Source: Monocercomonoides exilis (taxonomy: Eukaryota; Preaxostyla; Oxymonadida; Polymastigidae). From it: 64,000 nucleotides of DNA. Positions within the stretch are counted from its first letter, which is position 1, and each line of letters begins with the position of its first letter. Position numbers and translations under genes: made by a program. Location of the stretch: assembly GCA_001643675.2 (NCBI GenBank), contig LSRY02000060.1, forward strand, positions 2,501 to 66,500. Reading direction: 5' to 3'. Under the pieces are notes generated by a model. That model worked only from the letters and a program-made list of their open reading frames with translations. It was not told the DNA's origin and did no database searches. This document shows positions 12,801 through 27,800 of this stretch, piece by piece.

Positions 12801-15800
12801 TTGGCGACACACACATATCGCTCGCCTCCACCCCAAATGCTCACCCCTTTTCTGATAAAGAAGGAAAAAATGACTGAAAAAGGGGTCATTCAGATAGACT
12901 GAAAAAATGAAAATATTTTTTTAAAAAAGAAAGAATGACCAGACAACAAAAAGAATGTGTGTTTGGGAGGTGTTATGACAAAAGTTAAAAAAGAAAATAA
13001 AAACAAATTGCACCTTTCAAAACCTCGGATCGTCAATTCTGAGCAAAATCGATAGATTTTGCCTGCCAACACAAAAAATAAAAATTTAAAAAATTGCATA
13101 AAAATAACTTACAAACCGAATTGAATGCGAGTTGCTGCGCAACGTGTAACAATTGGCGACACACACATATCGCTCGCCTCCACCCCAAATGCTCACCCCT
13201 TTTCTGATAAAGAAGGAAAAAATGACTGAAAAGGGGGTCATTCAGATAGACTGAAAAAATGAAAATATTTTTTTTAAAAAGAAAGAATGACCAGACAACA
13301 AAAAGAATGTGTGTTTGGGAGGTGTTATGACAAAAGTTAAAAAAGAAAAATAAAAACAAATTGCACCTTTCAAAACCTCGGATCATATTCCGAGCAAAAT
13401 CGATAGATTTTGCCTGCCAACACAAAAATAAAAATTTAAAAAATTGCATAAAAATAACTTACAAACCGAATTGAATGCGAGTTGCTGCGCAACGTAACAA
13501 TTGGCGACACACACATATCGCTCGCCTCCACCCCAAATGCTCACCCCTTTTCTGATAAAGAAGGAAAAAATGACTGAAAAAGGGGGTCATTCAGATAGAC
13601 TGAAAAAATGAAAATATTTTTTAAAAAGAAAGAATGACCAGACAACAAAAAGAATGTGTGTTTGGGAGGTGTTATGACAAAAGTTAAAAAAGAAAAATAA
13701 AAACAAATTGCACCTTTCAAAACCTCGGATCGTCAATTCTGAGCAAAATCGATAGATTTTGCCTGCCAACACAAAAATAAAAATTTAAAAAATTGCATAA
13801 AAATAACTTACAAACCGAATTGAATGCGAGTTGCTGCGCAACGTGTAACAATTGGCGACACACACATATCGCTCGCCTCCACCCCAAATGCTCACCCCTT
13901 TTCTGATAAAGAAGGAAAAATGACTGAAAAGGGGGTCATTCAGATAGACTGAAAAATGAAAATATTTTTTTAAAAAGAAAGAATGACCAGACAACAAAAA
14001 GAATGTGTGTTTGGGAGGTGTTATGACAAAAGTTAAAAAAGAAAAATAAAAACAAATTGCACCTTTCAAAACCTCGGATCGTCAATTCTGAGCAAAATCG
14101 ATAGATTTTGCCTGCCAACACAAAAAAATAAAAATTTAAAAAATTGCATAAAAATAACTTACAAACCGAATTGAATGCGAGTTGCTGCGCAACGTGTAAC
14201 AATTGGCGACACACACATATCGCTCGCCTCCACCCCAAATGCTCACCCCTTTTCTGATAAAGAAGGAAAAATGACTGAAAAAGGGGGTCATTCAGATAGA
14301 CTGAAAAATGAAAATATTTTTTTTAAAAGAAAGAATGACCAGACAACAAAAAGAATGTGTGTTTGGGAGGTGTTATGACAAAAGTTAAAAAAGAAAATAA
14401 AAACAAATTGCACCTTTCAAAACCTCGGATCGTCAATTCTGAGCAAAATCGATAGATTTTGCCTGCCAACACAAAAATAAAAATTTAAAAAATTGCATAA
14501 AAATAACTTACAAACCGAATTGAATGCGAGTTGCTGCGCAACGTAACAATTGGCGACACACACATATCGCTCGCCTCCACCCCAAATGCTCACCCTTTTC
14601 TGATAAAGAAGGAAAAAATGACTGAAAAAGGGGGTCATTCAGATAGACTGAAAAAATGAAAATATTTTTTTAAAAAAGAAAGAATGACCAGACAACAAAA
14701 AGAATGTGTGTTTGGGAGGTGTTATGACAAAAGTTAAAAAAGAAAAATAAAAACAAATTGCACCTTTCAAAACCTCGGATCGTCAATTCTGAGCAAAATC
14801 GATAGATTTTGCCTGCCAACACAAAAATAAAAATTTAAAAAATTGCATAAAAATAACTTACAAACCGAATTGAATGCGAGTTGCTGCGCAACGTGTAACA
14901 ATTGGCGACACACATATCGCTCGCCTCCACCCCAAATGCTCACCCCTTTTCTGATAAAGAAGGAAAAATGACTGAAAAAGGGGGTCATTCAGATAGACTG
15001 AAAAAATGAAAATATTTTTTTTAAAAAAAGAAAGAATGACCAGACAACAAAAAGAATGTGTGTTTGGGAGGTGTTATGACAAAAGTTAAAAAAGAAAATA
15101 AAAACAAATTGCACCTTTCAAAACCTCGGATCGTTAATTCTTGAGCAAAATCGATAGATTTTGCCTGCCAACACAAAAAAATAAAAATTTAAAAAATTGC
15201 ATAAAAATAACTTACAAACCGAATTGAATGCGAGTTGCTGCGCAACGTGTAACAATTGGCGACACACACATATCGCTCGCCTCCACCCCAAATGCTCACC
15301 CCTTTTCTGATAAAGAAGGAAAAATGACTGAAAAGGGGGTCATTCAGATAGACTGAAAAAATGAAAATATTTTTTTAAAAAGAAAGAATGACCAGACAAC
15401 AAAAAGAATGTGTGTTTGGGAGGTGTTATGACAAAAGTTAAAAAAGAAAAATAAAAACAAATTGCACCTTTCAAAACCTCGGATCGTCAATTCTGAGCAA
15501 AATCGATAGATTTTGCCTGCCAACACAAAAAATAAAAATTTAAAAAATTGCATAAAAATAACTTACAAACCGAATTGAATGCGAGTTGCTGCGCAACGTG
15601 TAACAATTGGCGACACACACATATCGCTCGCCTCCACCCCAAATGCTCACCCCTTTTCTGATAAAGAAGGAAAAATGACTGAAAAGGGGGTCATTCAGAT
15701 AGACTGAAAAAATGAAAATATTTTTTAAAAGAAAGAATGACCAGACAACAAAAAGAATGTGTGTTTGGGAGGTGTTATGACAAAAGTTAAAAAGAAAATA

Positions 15801-18800
15801 AAAAAAAACAAATTGCACCTTTCAAAACCCTCGGATCGTTTAATTCCTGGAGCAAAATCGATAGATTTTGCCTGCCAACACAAAAAATAAAAATTTAAAA
15901 AAATTGCATAAAAATAACTTACAAACCGAATTGAATGCGAGTTGCTGCGCAACGTGTAACAATTGGCGACACACATATCGCTCGCCTCCACCCCAAATGC
16001 TCACCCCTTTTCTGATAAAGAAGGAAAAAATGACTGAAAAAGGGGGTCATTCAGATAGACTGAAAAATGAAAATATTTTTTTTAAAAAAGAAAGAATGAC
16101 CAGACAACAAAAAGAATGTGTGTTTGGGAGGTGTTATGACAAAAGTTAAAAAAGAAAAATAAAAACAAATTGCACCTTTCAAAACCTCGGATCGTCAATT
16201 CTGAGCAAAATCGATAGATTTTGCCTGCCAACACAAAAAAATAAAAATTTAAAAAATTGCATAAAAATAACTTACAAACCGAATTGAATGCGAGTTGCTG
16301 CGCAACGTGTAACAATTGGCGACACACACATATCGCCTCCACCCCAAATGCTCACCCTTTTCTGATAAAGAAGGAAAAATGACTGAAAAGGGGGTCATTC
16401 AGATAGACTGAAAAAATGAAAATATTTTTTTTAAAAAGAAAGAATGACCAGACAACAAAAAGAATGTGTGTTTGGGAGGTGTTATGACAAAAGTTAAAAA
16501 AGAAAAATAAAAACAAATTGCACCTTTCAAAACCTCGGATCGTCAATTCTGAGCAAAATCGATAGATTTTGCCTGCCAACACAAAAAAATAAAAATTTAA
16601 AAAAATTGCATAAAAATAACTTACAAACCGAATTGAATGCGAGTTGCTGCGCAACGTGTAACAATTGGCGACACACATATCGCTCGCCTCCACCCCAAAT
16701 GCTCACCCCTTTTCTGATAAAGAAGGAAAAATGACTGAAAAGGGGGTCATTCAGATAGACTGAAAAATGAAAATATTTTTTTAAAAAAGAAAGAATGACC
16801 AGACAACAAAAAGAATGTGTGTTTGGGAGGTGTTATGACAAAAGTTAAAAAAGAAAAATAAAAACAAATTGCACCTTTCAAAACCTCGGATCGTCAATTC
16901 TGAGCAAAATCGATAGATTTTGCCTGCCAACACAAAAATAAAAATTTAAAAAATTGCATAAAAATAACTTACAAACCGAATTGAATGCGAGTTGCTGCGC
17001 AACGTGTAACAACGACACACACATATCGCTCGCCTCCACCCCAAATGCTCACCCCTTTTCTGATAAAGAAGGAAAAAATGACTGAAAAGGGGGTCATTCA
17101 GATAGACTGAAAAAATGAAAATATTTTTTTAAAAAAGAAAGAATGACCAGACAACAAAAAGAATGTGTGTTTGGGAGGTGTTATGACAAAAGTTAAAAAA
17201 GAAAAATAAAAACAAATTGCACCTTTCAAAACCTCGGATCGTCAATTCTGAGCAAAATCGATAGATTTTGCCTGCCAACACAAAAAAATAAAAATTTAAA
17301 AAAATTGCATAAAAATAACTTACAAACCGAATTGAATGCGAGTTGCTGCGCAACGTGTAACAATTGGCGACACACACATATCGCTCGCCTCCACCCCAAA
17401 TGCTCACCCCTTTTCTGATAAAGAAGGAAAATGACTGAAAAGGGGGTCATTCAGATAGACTGAAAAATGAAAATATTTTTTTTAAAAAGAAAGAATGACC
17501 AGACAACAAAAAGAATGTGTGTTTGGGAGGTGTTATGACAAAAGTTAAAAAAGAAAAATAAAAACAAATTGCACCTTTCAAAACCTCGGATCGTCAATTC
17601 TGAGCAAAATCGATAGATTTTGCCTGCCAACACAAAAAAATAAAAATTTAAAAAATTGCATAAAAATAACTTACAAACCGAATTGAATGCGAGTTGCTGC
17701 GCAACGTGTAACAATTGGCGACACACACATATCGCTCGCCTCCACCCCAAATGCTCACCCCTTTTCTGATAAAGAAGGAAAATGACTGAAAAAGGGGGTC
17801 ATTCAGATAGACTGAAAAATGAAAATATTTTTTTAAAAAGAAAGAATGACCAGACAACAAAAAGAATGTGTGTTTGGGAGGTGTTATGACAAAAGTTAAA
17901 AAAGAAAAATAAAAACAAATTGCACCTTTCAAAACCTCGGATCGTCAATTCTGAGCAAAATCGATAGATTTTGCCTGCCAACACAAAAATAAAAATTTAA
18001 AAAATTGCATAAAAATAACTTACAAACCGAATTGGATGCGAGTTAGCTGCGCAACGTAACAATTGGCGACACACACATATCGCTCGCCTCCACCCCAAAT
18101 GCTCACCCCTTTTCTGATAAAGAAGGAAAAATGACTGAAAAAGGGGTCATTCAGATAGACTGAAAAATGAAAATATTTTTTTAAAAAAGAAAGAATGACC
18201 AGACAACAAAAAGAATGTGTGTTTGGGAGGTGTTATGACAAAAGTTAAAAAAGAAAAATAAAAACAAATTGCACCTTTCAAAACCTCGGATCGTCAATTC
18301 TGAGCAAAATCGATAGATTTTGCCTGCCAACACAAAAAAATAAAAATTTAAAAAATTGCATAAAAATAACTTACAAACCGAATTGAATGCGAGTTGCTGC
18401 GCAACGTGTAACAATTGGCGACACACACATATCGCTCGCCTCCACCCCAAATGCTCACCCCTTTTCTGATAAAGAAGGAAAAATGACTGAAAAAGGGGGT
18501 CATTCAGATAGACTGAAAAATGAAAATATTTTTTTAAAAAAGAAAGAATGACCAGACAACAAAAAGAATGTGTGTTTGGGAGGTGTTATGACAAAAGTTA
18601 AAAAAGAAAATAAAAACAAATTGCACCTTTCAAAACCTCGGATCGTGAATTCTGAGCAAAATCGATAGATTTTGCCTGCCAACACAAAAAATAAAAATTT
18701 AAAAAAATTGCATAAAAATAACTTACAAACCGAATTGAATGCGAGTTGCTGCGCAACGTAACAATTGGCGACACACACATATCGCTCGCCTCCACCCCAA

Positions 18801-21800
18801 ATGCTCACCCCTTTTCTGATAAAGAAGGAAAAATGACTGAAAAGGGGGTCATTCAGATAGACTGAAAAATGAAAATATTTTTTTAAAAGAAAGAATGACC
18901 AGACAACAAAAAGAATGTGTGTTTGGGAGGTGTTATGACAAAAGTTAAAAAAGAAAATAAAAACAAATTGCACCTTTCAAAACCTCGGATCGTCAATTCT
19001 GAGCAAAATCGATAGATTTTGCCTGCCAACACAAAAAAATAAAAATTTAAAAAAATTGCATAAAAATAACTTACAAACCGAATTGAATGCGAGTTGCTGC
19101 GCAACGTAACAATTGGCGACACACACATATCGCTCGCCTCCACCCCAAATGCTCACCCCTTTCTGATAAAGAAGGAAAATGACTGAAAAAGGGGTCATTC
19201 AGATAGACTGAAAAATGAAAATATTTTTTTAAAAAAGAAAGAATGACCAGACAACAAAAAGAATGTGTGTTTGGGAGGTGTTATGACAAAAGTTAAAAAA
19301 GAAAAATAAAAACAAATTGCACCTTTCAAAACCTCGGATCGTCAATTCTGAGCAAAATCGATAGATTTTGCCTGCCAACACAAAAAAATAAAAATTTAAA
19401 AAATTGCATAAAAATAACTTACAAACCGAATTGAATGCGAGTTGCTGCGCAACGTGTAACAATTGGCGACACACACATATCGCTCGCCTCCACCCCAAAT
19501 GCTCACCCCTTTTCTGATAAAGAAGGAAAAAATGACTGAAAAAGGGGTCATTCAGATAGACTGAAAAAATGAAAATATTTTTTTAAAAAAGAAAGAATGA
19601 CCAGACAACAAAAAGAATGTGTGTTTGGGAGGTGTTATGACAAAAGTTAAAAAAGAAAAATAAAAACAAATTGCACCTTTCAAAACCTCGGATCGTCAAT
19701 TCTGAGCAAAATCGATAGATTTTGCCTGCCAACACAAAAAAATAAAAATTTAAAAAATTGCATAAAAATAACTTACAAACCGAATTGAATGCGAGTTGCT
19801 GCGCAACGTGTAACAATTGGCGACACACACATATCGCTCGCCTCCACCCCAAATGCTCACCCCTTTTCTGATAAAGAAGGAAAAAATGACTGAAAAAGGG
19901 GGTCATTCAGATAGACTGAAAAAATGAAAATATTTTTTTAAAAAGAAAGAATGACCAGACAACAAAAAGAATGTGTGTTTGGGAGGTGTTATGACAAAAG
20001 TTAAAAAGAAAAATAAAAACAAATTGCACCTTTCAAAACCTCGGATCGTCAATTCTGAGCAAAATCGATAGATTTTGCCTGCCAACACAAAAAATAAAAA
20101 TTTAAAAAATTGCATAAAAATAACTTACAAACCGAATTGAATGCGAGTTGCTGCGCAACGTGTAACAATTGGCGACACACACATATCGCTCGCCTCCACC
20201 CCAAATGCTCACCCCTTTTCTGATAAAGAAGGAAAAAATGACTGAAAAGGGGGTCATTCAGATAGACTGAAAAAATGAAAATATTTTTTTAAAAAGAAAG
20301 AATGACCAGACAACAAAAAGAATGTGTGTTTGGGAGGTGTTATGACAAAAGTTAAAAAGAAAAATAAAAACAAATTGCACCTTTCAAAACCTCGGATCGT
20401 CAATTCTGAGCAAAATCGATAGATTTTGCCTGCCAACACAAAAAAATAAAAATTTAAAAAATTGCATAAAAATAACTTACAAACCGAATTGAATGCGAGT
20501 TGCTGCGCAACGTGTAACAATTGGCGACACACACATATCGCTCGCCTCCACCCCAAATGCTCACCCCTTTTCTGATAAAGAAGGAAAAAATGACTGAAAA
20601 GGGGGTCATTCAGATAGACTGAAAAAATGAAAATATTTTTAAAAAGAAAGAATGACCAGACAACAAAAAGAATGTGTTTGGGAGGTGTTATGACAAAAGT
20701 TAAAAAAGAAAAATAAAAACAAATTGCACCTTTCAAAACCTCGGATCGTCAATTCTGAGCAAAATCGATAGATTTTGCCTGCCAACACAAAAAATAAAAA
20801 TTTAAAAAAATTGCATAAAAATAACTTACAAACCGAATTGAATGCGAGTTGCTGCGCAACGTGTAACAATTGGCGACACACATATCGCTCGCCTCCACCC
20901 CAAATGCTCACCCCTTTTCTGATAAAGAAGGAAAAATGACTGAAAAAGGGGTCATTCAGATAGACTGAAAAAATGAAAATATTTTTTTTAAAAGAAAGAA
21001 TGACCAGACAACAAAAAGAATGTGTGTTTGGGAGGTGTTATGACAAAAGTTAAAAAGAAAAATAAAAACAAATTGCACCTTTCAAAACCTCGGATCGTCA
21101 ATTCTGAGCAAAATCGATAGATTTTGCCTGCCAACACAAAAATAAAAATTTAAAAAAATTGCATAAAAATAACTTACAAACCGAATTGAATGCGAGTTGC
21201 TGCGCAACGTGTAACAATTGGCGACACACACATATCGCTCGCCTCCACCCCAAATGCTCACCCCTTTTCTGATAAAGAAGAAAAAATGACTGAAAAGGGG
21301 GTCATTCAGATAGACTGAAAAATGAAAATATTTTTTTTAAAAAAGAAAGAATGACCAGACAACAAAAAGAATGTGTGTTTGGGAGGTGTTATGACAAAAG
21401 TTAAAAAAGAAAAATAAAAACAAATTGCACCTTTCAAAACCTCGGATCGTCAATTCTGAGCAAAATCGATAGATTTTGCCTGCCAACACAAAAAAATAAA
21501 AATTTAAAAAAATTGCATAAAAATAACTTACAAACCGAATTGAATGCGAGTTGCTGCGCAACGTGTAACAATTGGCGACACACACATATCGCTCGCCTCC
21601 ACCCCAAATGCTCACCCCTTTTCTGATAAAGAAGGAAAAAATGACTGAAAAAGGGGGTCATTCAGATAGACTGAAAAAATGAAAATATTTTTTTTAAAAA
21701 AGAAAGAATGACCAGACAACAAAAAGAATGTGTGTTTGGGAGGTGTTATGACAAAAGTTAAAAAAGAAAAATAAAAACAAATTGCACCTTTCAAAACCTC

Positions 21801-24800
21801 GGATCGTCAATTCTGAGCAAAATCGATAGATTTTGCCTGCCAACACAAAAAAATAAAAATTTAAAAAATTGCATAAAAATAACTTACAAACCGAATTGAA
21901 TGCGAGTTGCTGCGCAACGTGTAACAATTGGCGACACACACATATCGCTCGCCTCCACCCCAAATGCTCACCCCTTTTCTGATAAAGAAGGAAAAATGAC
22001 TGAAAAAGGGGGTCATTCAGATAGACTGAAAAAATGAAAATATTTTTTTAAAAAGAAAGAATGACCAGACAACAAAAAGAATGTGTGTTTGGGAGGTGTT
22101 ATGACAAAAGTTAAAAAAGAAAATAAAAACAAATTGCACCTTTCAAAACCTCGGATCGTCGAATTCTGAGCAAAATCGATAGATTTTGCCTGCCAACACA
22201 AAAATAAAAATTTAAAAAATTGCATAAAAATAACTTACAAACCGAATTGAATGCGAGTTGCTGCGCAACGTGTAACAATTGGCGACACACACATATCGCT
22301 CGCCTCCACCCCAAATGCTCACCCCTTTTCTGATAAAGAAGGAAAAATGACTGAAAAGGGGGTCATTCAGATAGACTGAAAAAATGAAAATATTTTTTAA
22401 AAAAGAAAGAATGACCAGACAACAAAAAGAATGTGTGTTTGGGAGGTGTTATGACAAAAGTTAAAAAAGAAAAATAAAAACAAATTGCACCTTTCAAAAC
22501 CTCGGATCGTCAATTCTGAGCAAAATCGATAGATTTTGCCTGCCAACACAAAAAATAAAAATTTAAAAAATTGCATAAAAATAACTTACAAACCGAATTG
22601 AATGCGAGTTGCTGCGCAACGTGTAACAATTGGCGACACACACATATCGCTCGCCTCCACCCCAAATGCTCACCCCTTTTCTGATAAAGAAGGAAAATGA
22701 CTGAAAAAGGGGGTCATTCAGATAGACTGAAAAATGAAAATATTTTTTTAAAAAGAAAGAATGACCAGACAACAAAAAGAATGTGTGTTTGGGAGGTGTT
22801 ATGACAAAAGTTAAAAAAGAAAAATAAAAACAAATTGCACCTTTCAAAACCTCGGATCGTCAATTCTGAGCAAAATCGATAGATTTTGCCTGCCAACACA
22901 AAAAAATAAAAATTTAAAAAATTGCATAAAAATAACTTACAAACCGAATTGAATGCGAGTTGCTGCGCAACGTGTAACAATTGGCGACACACACATATCG
23001 CTCGCCTCCACCCCAAATGCTCACCCCTTTTCTGATAAAGAAGGAAAAAATGACTGAAAAAGGGGGTCATTCAGATAGACTGAAAAAATGAAAATATTTT
23101 TTTTAAAAGAAAGAATGACCAGACAACAAAAAGAGAATGTGTTTGGGAGGTGTTATGACAAAAGTTAAAAAAGAAAAATAAAAACAAATTGCACCTTTCA
23201 AAACCTCGGATCGTCGAATTCTGAGCAAAATCGATAGATTTTGCCTGCCAACACAAAAATAAAAATTTAAAAAAATTGCATAAAAATAACTTACAAACCG
23301 AATTGAATGCGAGTTGCTGCGCAACGTGTAACAATTGGCGACACACACATATCGCTCGCCTCCACCCCAAATGCTCACCCCTTTTCTGATAAAGAAGGAA
23401 AAAATGACTGAAAAGGGGGTCATTCAGATAGACTGAAAAATGAAAATATTTTTTTAAAAAGAAAGAATGACCAGACAACAAAAAGAATGTGTGTTTGGGA
23501 GGTGTTATGACAAAAGTTAAAAAGAAAAATAAAAACAAATTGCACCTTTCAAAACCTCGGATCGTCAATTCTGAGCAAAATCGATAGATTTTGCCTGCCA
23601 ACACAAAAAAATAAAAATTTAAAAAAATTGCATAAAAATAACTTACAAACCGAATTGAATGCGAGTTGCTGCGCAACGTGTAACAATTGGCGACACACAC
23701 ATATCGCTCGCCTCCACCCCAAATGCTCACCCCTTTTCTGATAAAGAAGGAAAAATGACTGAAAAGGGGGTCATTCAGATAGACTGAAAAAATGAAAATA
23801 TTTTTTAAAAAAGAAAGAATGACCAGACAACAAAAAGAATGTGTGTTTGGGAGGTGTTATGACAAAAGTTAAAAAGAAAAATAAAAACAAATTGCACCTT
23901 TCAAAACCTCGGATCGTCAATTCTGAGCAAAATCGATAGATTTTGCCTGCCAACACAAAAATAAAAATTTAAAAAATTGCATAAAAATAACTTACAAACC
24001 GAATTGAATGCGAGTTGCTGCGCAACGTGTAACAATTGGCGACACACACATATCGCTCGCCTCCACCCCAAATGCTCACCCCTTTTCTGATAAAGAAGGA
24101 AAAATGACTGAAAAAGGGGGTCATTCAGATAGACTGAAAAAATGAAAATATTTTTTTAAAAAAGAAAGAATGACCAGACAACAAAAAGAATGTGTGTTTG
24201 GGAGGTGTTATGACAAAAGTTAAAAAGAAAAATAAAAACAAATTGCACCTTTCAAAACCTCGGATCGTCAATTCTGAGCAAAATCGATAGATTTTGCCTG
24301 CCAACACAAAAAAATAAAAATTTAAAAAAATTGCATAAAAATAACTTACAAACCGAATTGAATGCGAGTTGCTGCGCAACGTGTAACAATTGGCGACACA
24401 CACATATCGCTCGCCTCCACCCCAAATGCTCACCCCTTTTCTGATAAAGAAGGAAAAATGACTGAAAAGGGGGTCATTCAGATAGACTGAAAAATGAAAA
24501 TATTTTTAAAGAAAGAATGACCAGACAACAAAAAGAATGTGTGTTTGGGAGGTGTTATGACAAAAGTTAAAAAAGAAAAATAAAAACAAATTGCACCTTT
24601 CAAAACCTCGGATCGTCAATTCTGAGCAAAATCGATAGATTTTGCCTGCCAACACAAAAATAAAAATTTAAAAAAATTGCATAAAAATAACTTACAAACC
24701 GAATTGAATGCGAGTTGCTGCGCAACGTAACAATTGGCGACACACACATATCGCTCGCCTCCACCCCAAATGCTCACCCCTTTTCTGATAAAGAAGGAAA

Positions 24801-27800
24801 AATGACTGAAAAAGGGGGTCATTCAGATAGACTGAAAAAATGAAAATATTTTTTTAAAAAGAAAGAATGACCAGACAACAAAAAGAATGTGTGTTTGGGA
24901 GGTGTTATGACAAAAGTTAAAAAGAAAAATAAAAACAAATTGCACCTTTCAAAACCTCGGATCGTCAATTCTGAGCAAAATCGATAGATTTTGCCTGCCA
25001 ACACAAAAATAAAAATTTAAAAAATTGCATAAAAATAACTTACAAACCGAATTGAATGCGAGTTGCTGCGCAACGTAACAATTGGCGACACACACATATC
25101 GCTCGCCTCCACCCCAAATGCTCACCCCTTTTCTGATAAAGAAGGAAAAAATGACTGAAAAAGGGGGTCATTCAGATAGACTGAAAAAATGAAAATATTT
25201 TTTTAAAAAAGAAAGAATGACCAGACAACAAAAAGAATGTGTGTTTGGGAGGTGTTATGACAAAAGTTAAAAAAGAAAAATAAAAACAAATTGCACCTTT
25301 CAAAACCTCGGATCGTCAATTCTGAGCAAAATCGATAGATTTTGCCTGCCAACACAAAAAATAAAAATTTAAAAAATTGCATAAAAATAACTTACAAACC
25401 GAATTGAATGCGAGTTGCTGCGCAACGTGTAACAATTGGCGACACACACATATCGCTCGCCTCCACCCCAAATGCTCACCCCTTTTCTGATAAAGAAGGA
25501 AAAATGACTGAAAAGGGGGTCATTCAGATAGACTGAAAAATGAAAATATTTTTTTAAAAGAAAGAATGACCAGACAACAAAAAGAATGTGTGTTTGGGAG
25601 GTGTTATGACAAAAGTTAAAAAAGAAAAATAAAAACAAATTGCACCTTTCAAAACCTCGGATCGTTATTCTGAGCAAAATCGATAGATTTTGCCTGCCAA
25701 CACAAAAATAAAAATTTAAAAAATTGCATAAAAATAACTTACAAACCGAATTGAATGCGAGTTGCTGCGCAACGTGTAACAATTGGCGACACACACATAT
25801 CGCTCGCCTCCACCCCAAATGCTCACCCCTTTTCTGATAAAGAAGGAAAAAATGACTGAAAAAGGGGGTCATTCAGATAGACTGAAAAAATGAAAATATT
25901 TTTTTAAAAAGAAAGAATGACCAGACAACAAAAAGAATGTGTGTTTGGGAGGTGTTATGACAAAAGTTAAAAAAGAAAAATAAAAACAAATTGCACCTTT
26001 CAAAACCTCGGATCGTTAATTCTGGAGCAAATCGATAGATTTTGCCTGCCAACACAAAAAAATAAAAATTTAAAAAATTGCATAAAAATAACTTACAAAC
26101 CGAATTGAATGCGAGTTGCTGCGCAACGTGTAACAATTGGCGACACACACATATCGCTCGCCTCCACCCCAAATGCTCACCCCTTTTCTGATAAAGAAGG
26201 AAAAATGACTGAAAAGGGGGTCATTCAGATAGACTGAAAAATGAAAATATTTTTTTAAAAAAGAAAGAATGACCAGACAACAAAAAGAATGTGTGTTTGG
26301 GAGGTGTTATGACAAAAGTTAAAAAAGAAAAATAAAAACAAATTGCACCTTTCAAAACCTCGGATCGTTAGGATTCTGAGCAAAATCGATAGATTTTGCC
26401 TGCCAACACAAAAAAATAAAAATTTAAAAAATTGCATAAAAATAACTTACAAACCGAATTGAATGCGAGTTGCTGCGCAACGTGTAACAATTGGCGACAC
26501 ACACATATCGCTCGCCTCCACCCCAAATGCTCACCCCTTTTCTGATAAAGAAGGAAAAATGACTGAAAAAGGGGGTCATTCAGATAGACTGAAAAAATGA
26601 AAATATTTTTTTAAAAAGAAAGAATGACCAGACAACAAAAAGAATGTGTGTTTGGGAGGTGTTATGACAAAAGTTAAAAAAGAAAAATAAAAACAAATTG
26701 CACCTTTCAAAACCTCGGATCGTTGATTCTGAGCAAAATCGATAGATTTTGCCTGCCAACACAAAAAATAAAAATTTAAAAAATTGCATAAAAATAACTT
26801 ACAAACCGAATTGAATGCGAGTTGCTGCGCAACGTGTAACAATTGGCGACACACACATATCGCTCGCCTCCACCCCAAATGCTCACCCCTTTTCTGATAA
26901 AGAAGGAAAAATGACTGAAAAAGGGGTCATTCAGATAGACTGAAAAATGAAAATATTTTTTAAAAAGAAAGAATGACCAGACAACAAAAAGAATGTGTGT
27001 TTGGGAGGTGTTATGACAAAAGTTAAAAAGAAAAATAAAAACAAATTGCACCTTTCAAAACCTCGGATCGTCAATTCTGAGCAAAATCGATAGATTTTGC
27101 CTGCCAACACAAAAATAAAAATTTAAAAAATTGCATAAAAATAACTTACAAACCGAATTGAATGCGAGTTGCTGCGCAACGTGTAACAATTGGCGACACA
27201 CACATATCGCTCGCCTCCACCCCAAATGCTCACCCCTTTTCTGATAAAGAAGGAAAAAATGACTGAAAAAGGGGGTCATTCAGATAGACTGAAAAATGAA
27301 AATATTTTTTTAAAAGAAAGAATGACCAGACAACAAAAAGAATGTGTGTTTGGGAGGTGTTATGACAAAAGTTAAAAAAGAAAAATAAAAACAAATTGCA
27401 CCTTTCAAAACCCTCGGATCGTTTGATTCTGAGCAAAAATCGATAGATTTTGCCTGCCAACACAAAAAATAAAAATTTAAAAAAATTGCATAAAAATAAC
27501 TTACAAACCGAATTGAATGCGAGTTGCTGCGCAACGTGTAACAATTGGCGACACACACATATCGCTCGCCTCCACCCCAAATGCTCACCCCTTTTCTGAT
27601 AAAGAAGGAAAAATGACTGAAAAAGGGGGTCATTCAGATAGACTGAAAAAATGAAAATATTTTTTTAAAAAGAAAGAATGACCAGACAACAAAAAGAATG
27701 TGTGTTTGGGAGGTGTTATGACAAAAGTTAAAAAAGAAAAATAAAAACAAATTGCACCTTTCAAAACCTCGGATCGTCAATTCTGAGCAAAATCGATAGA

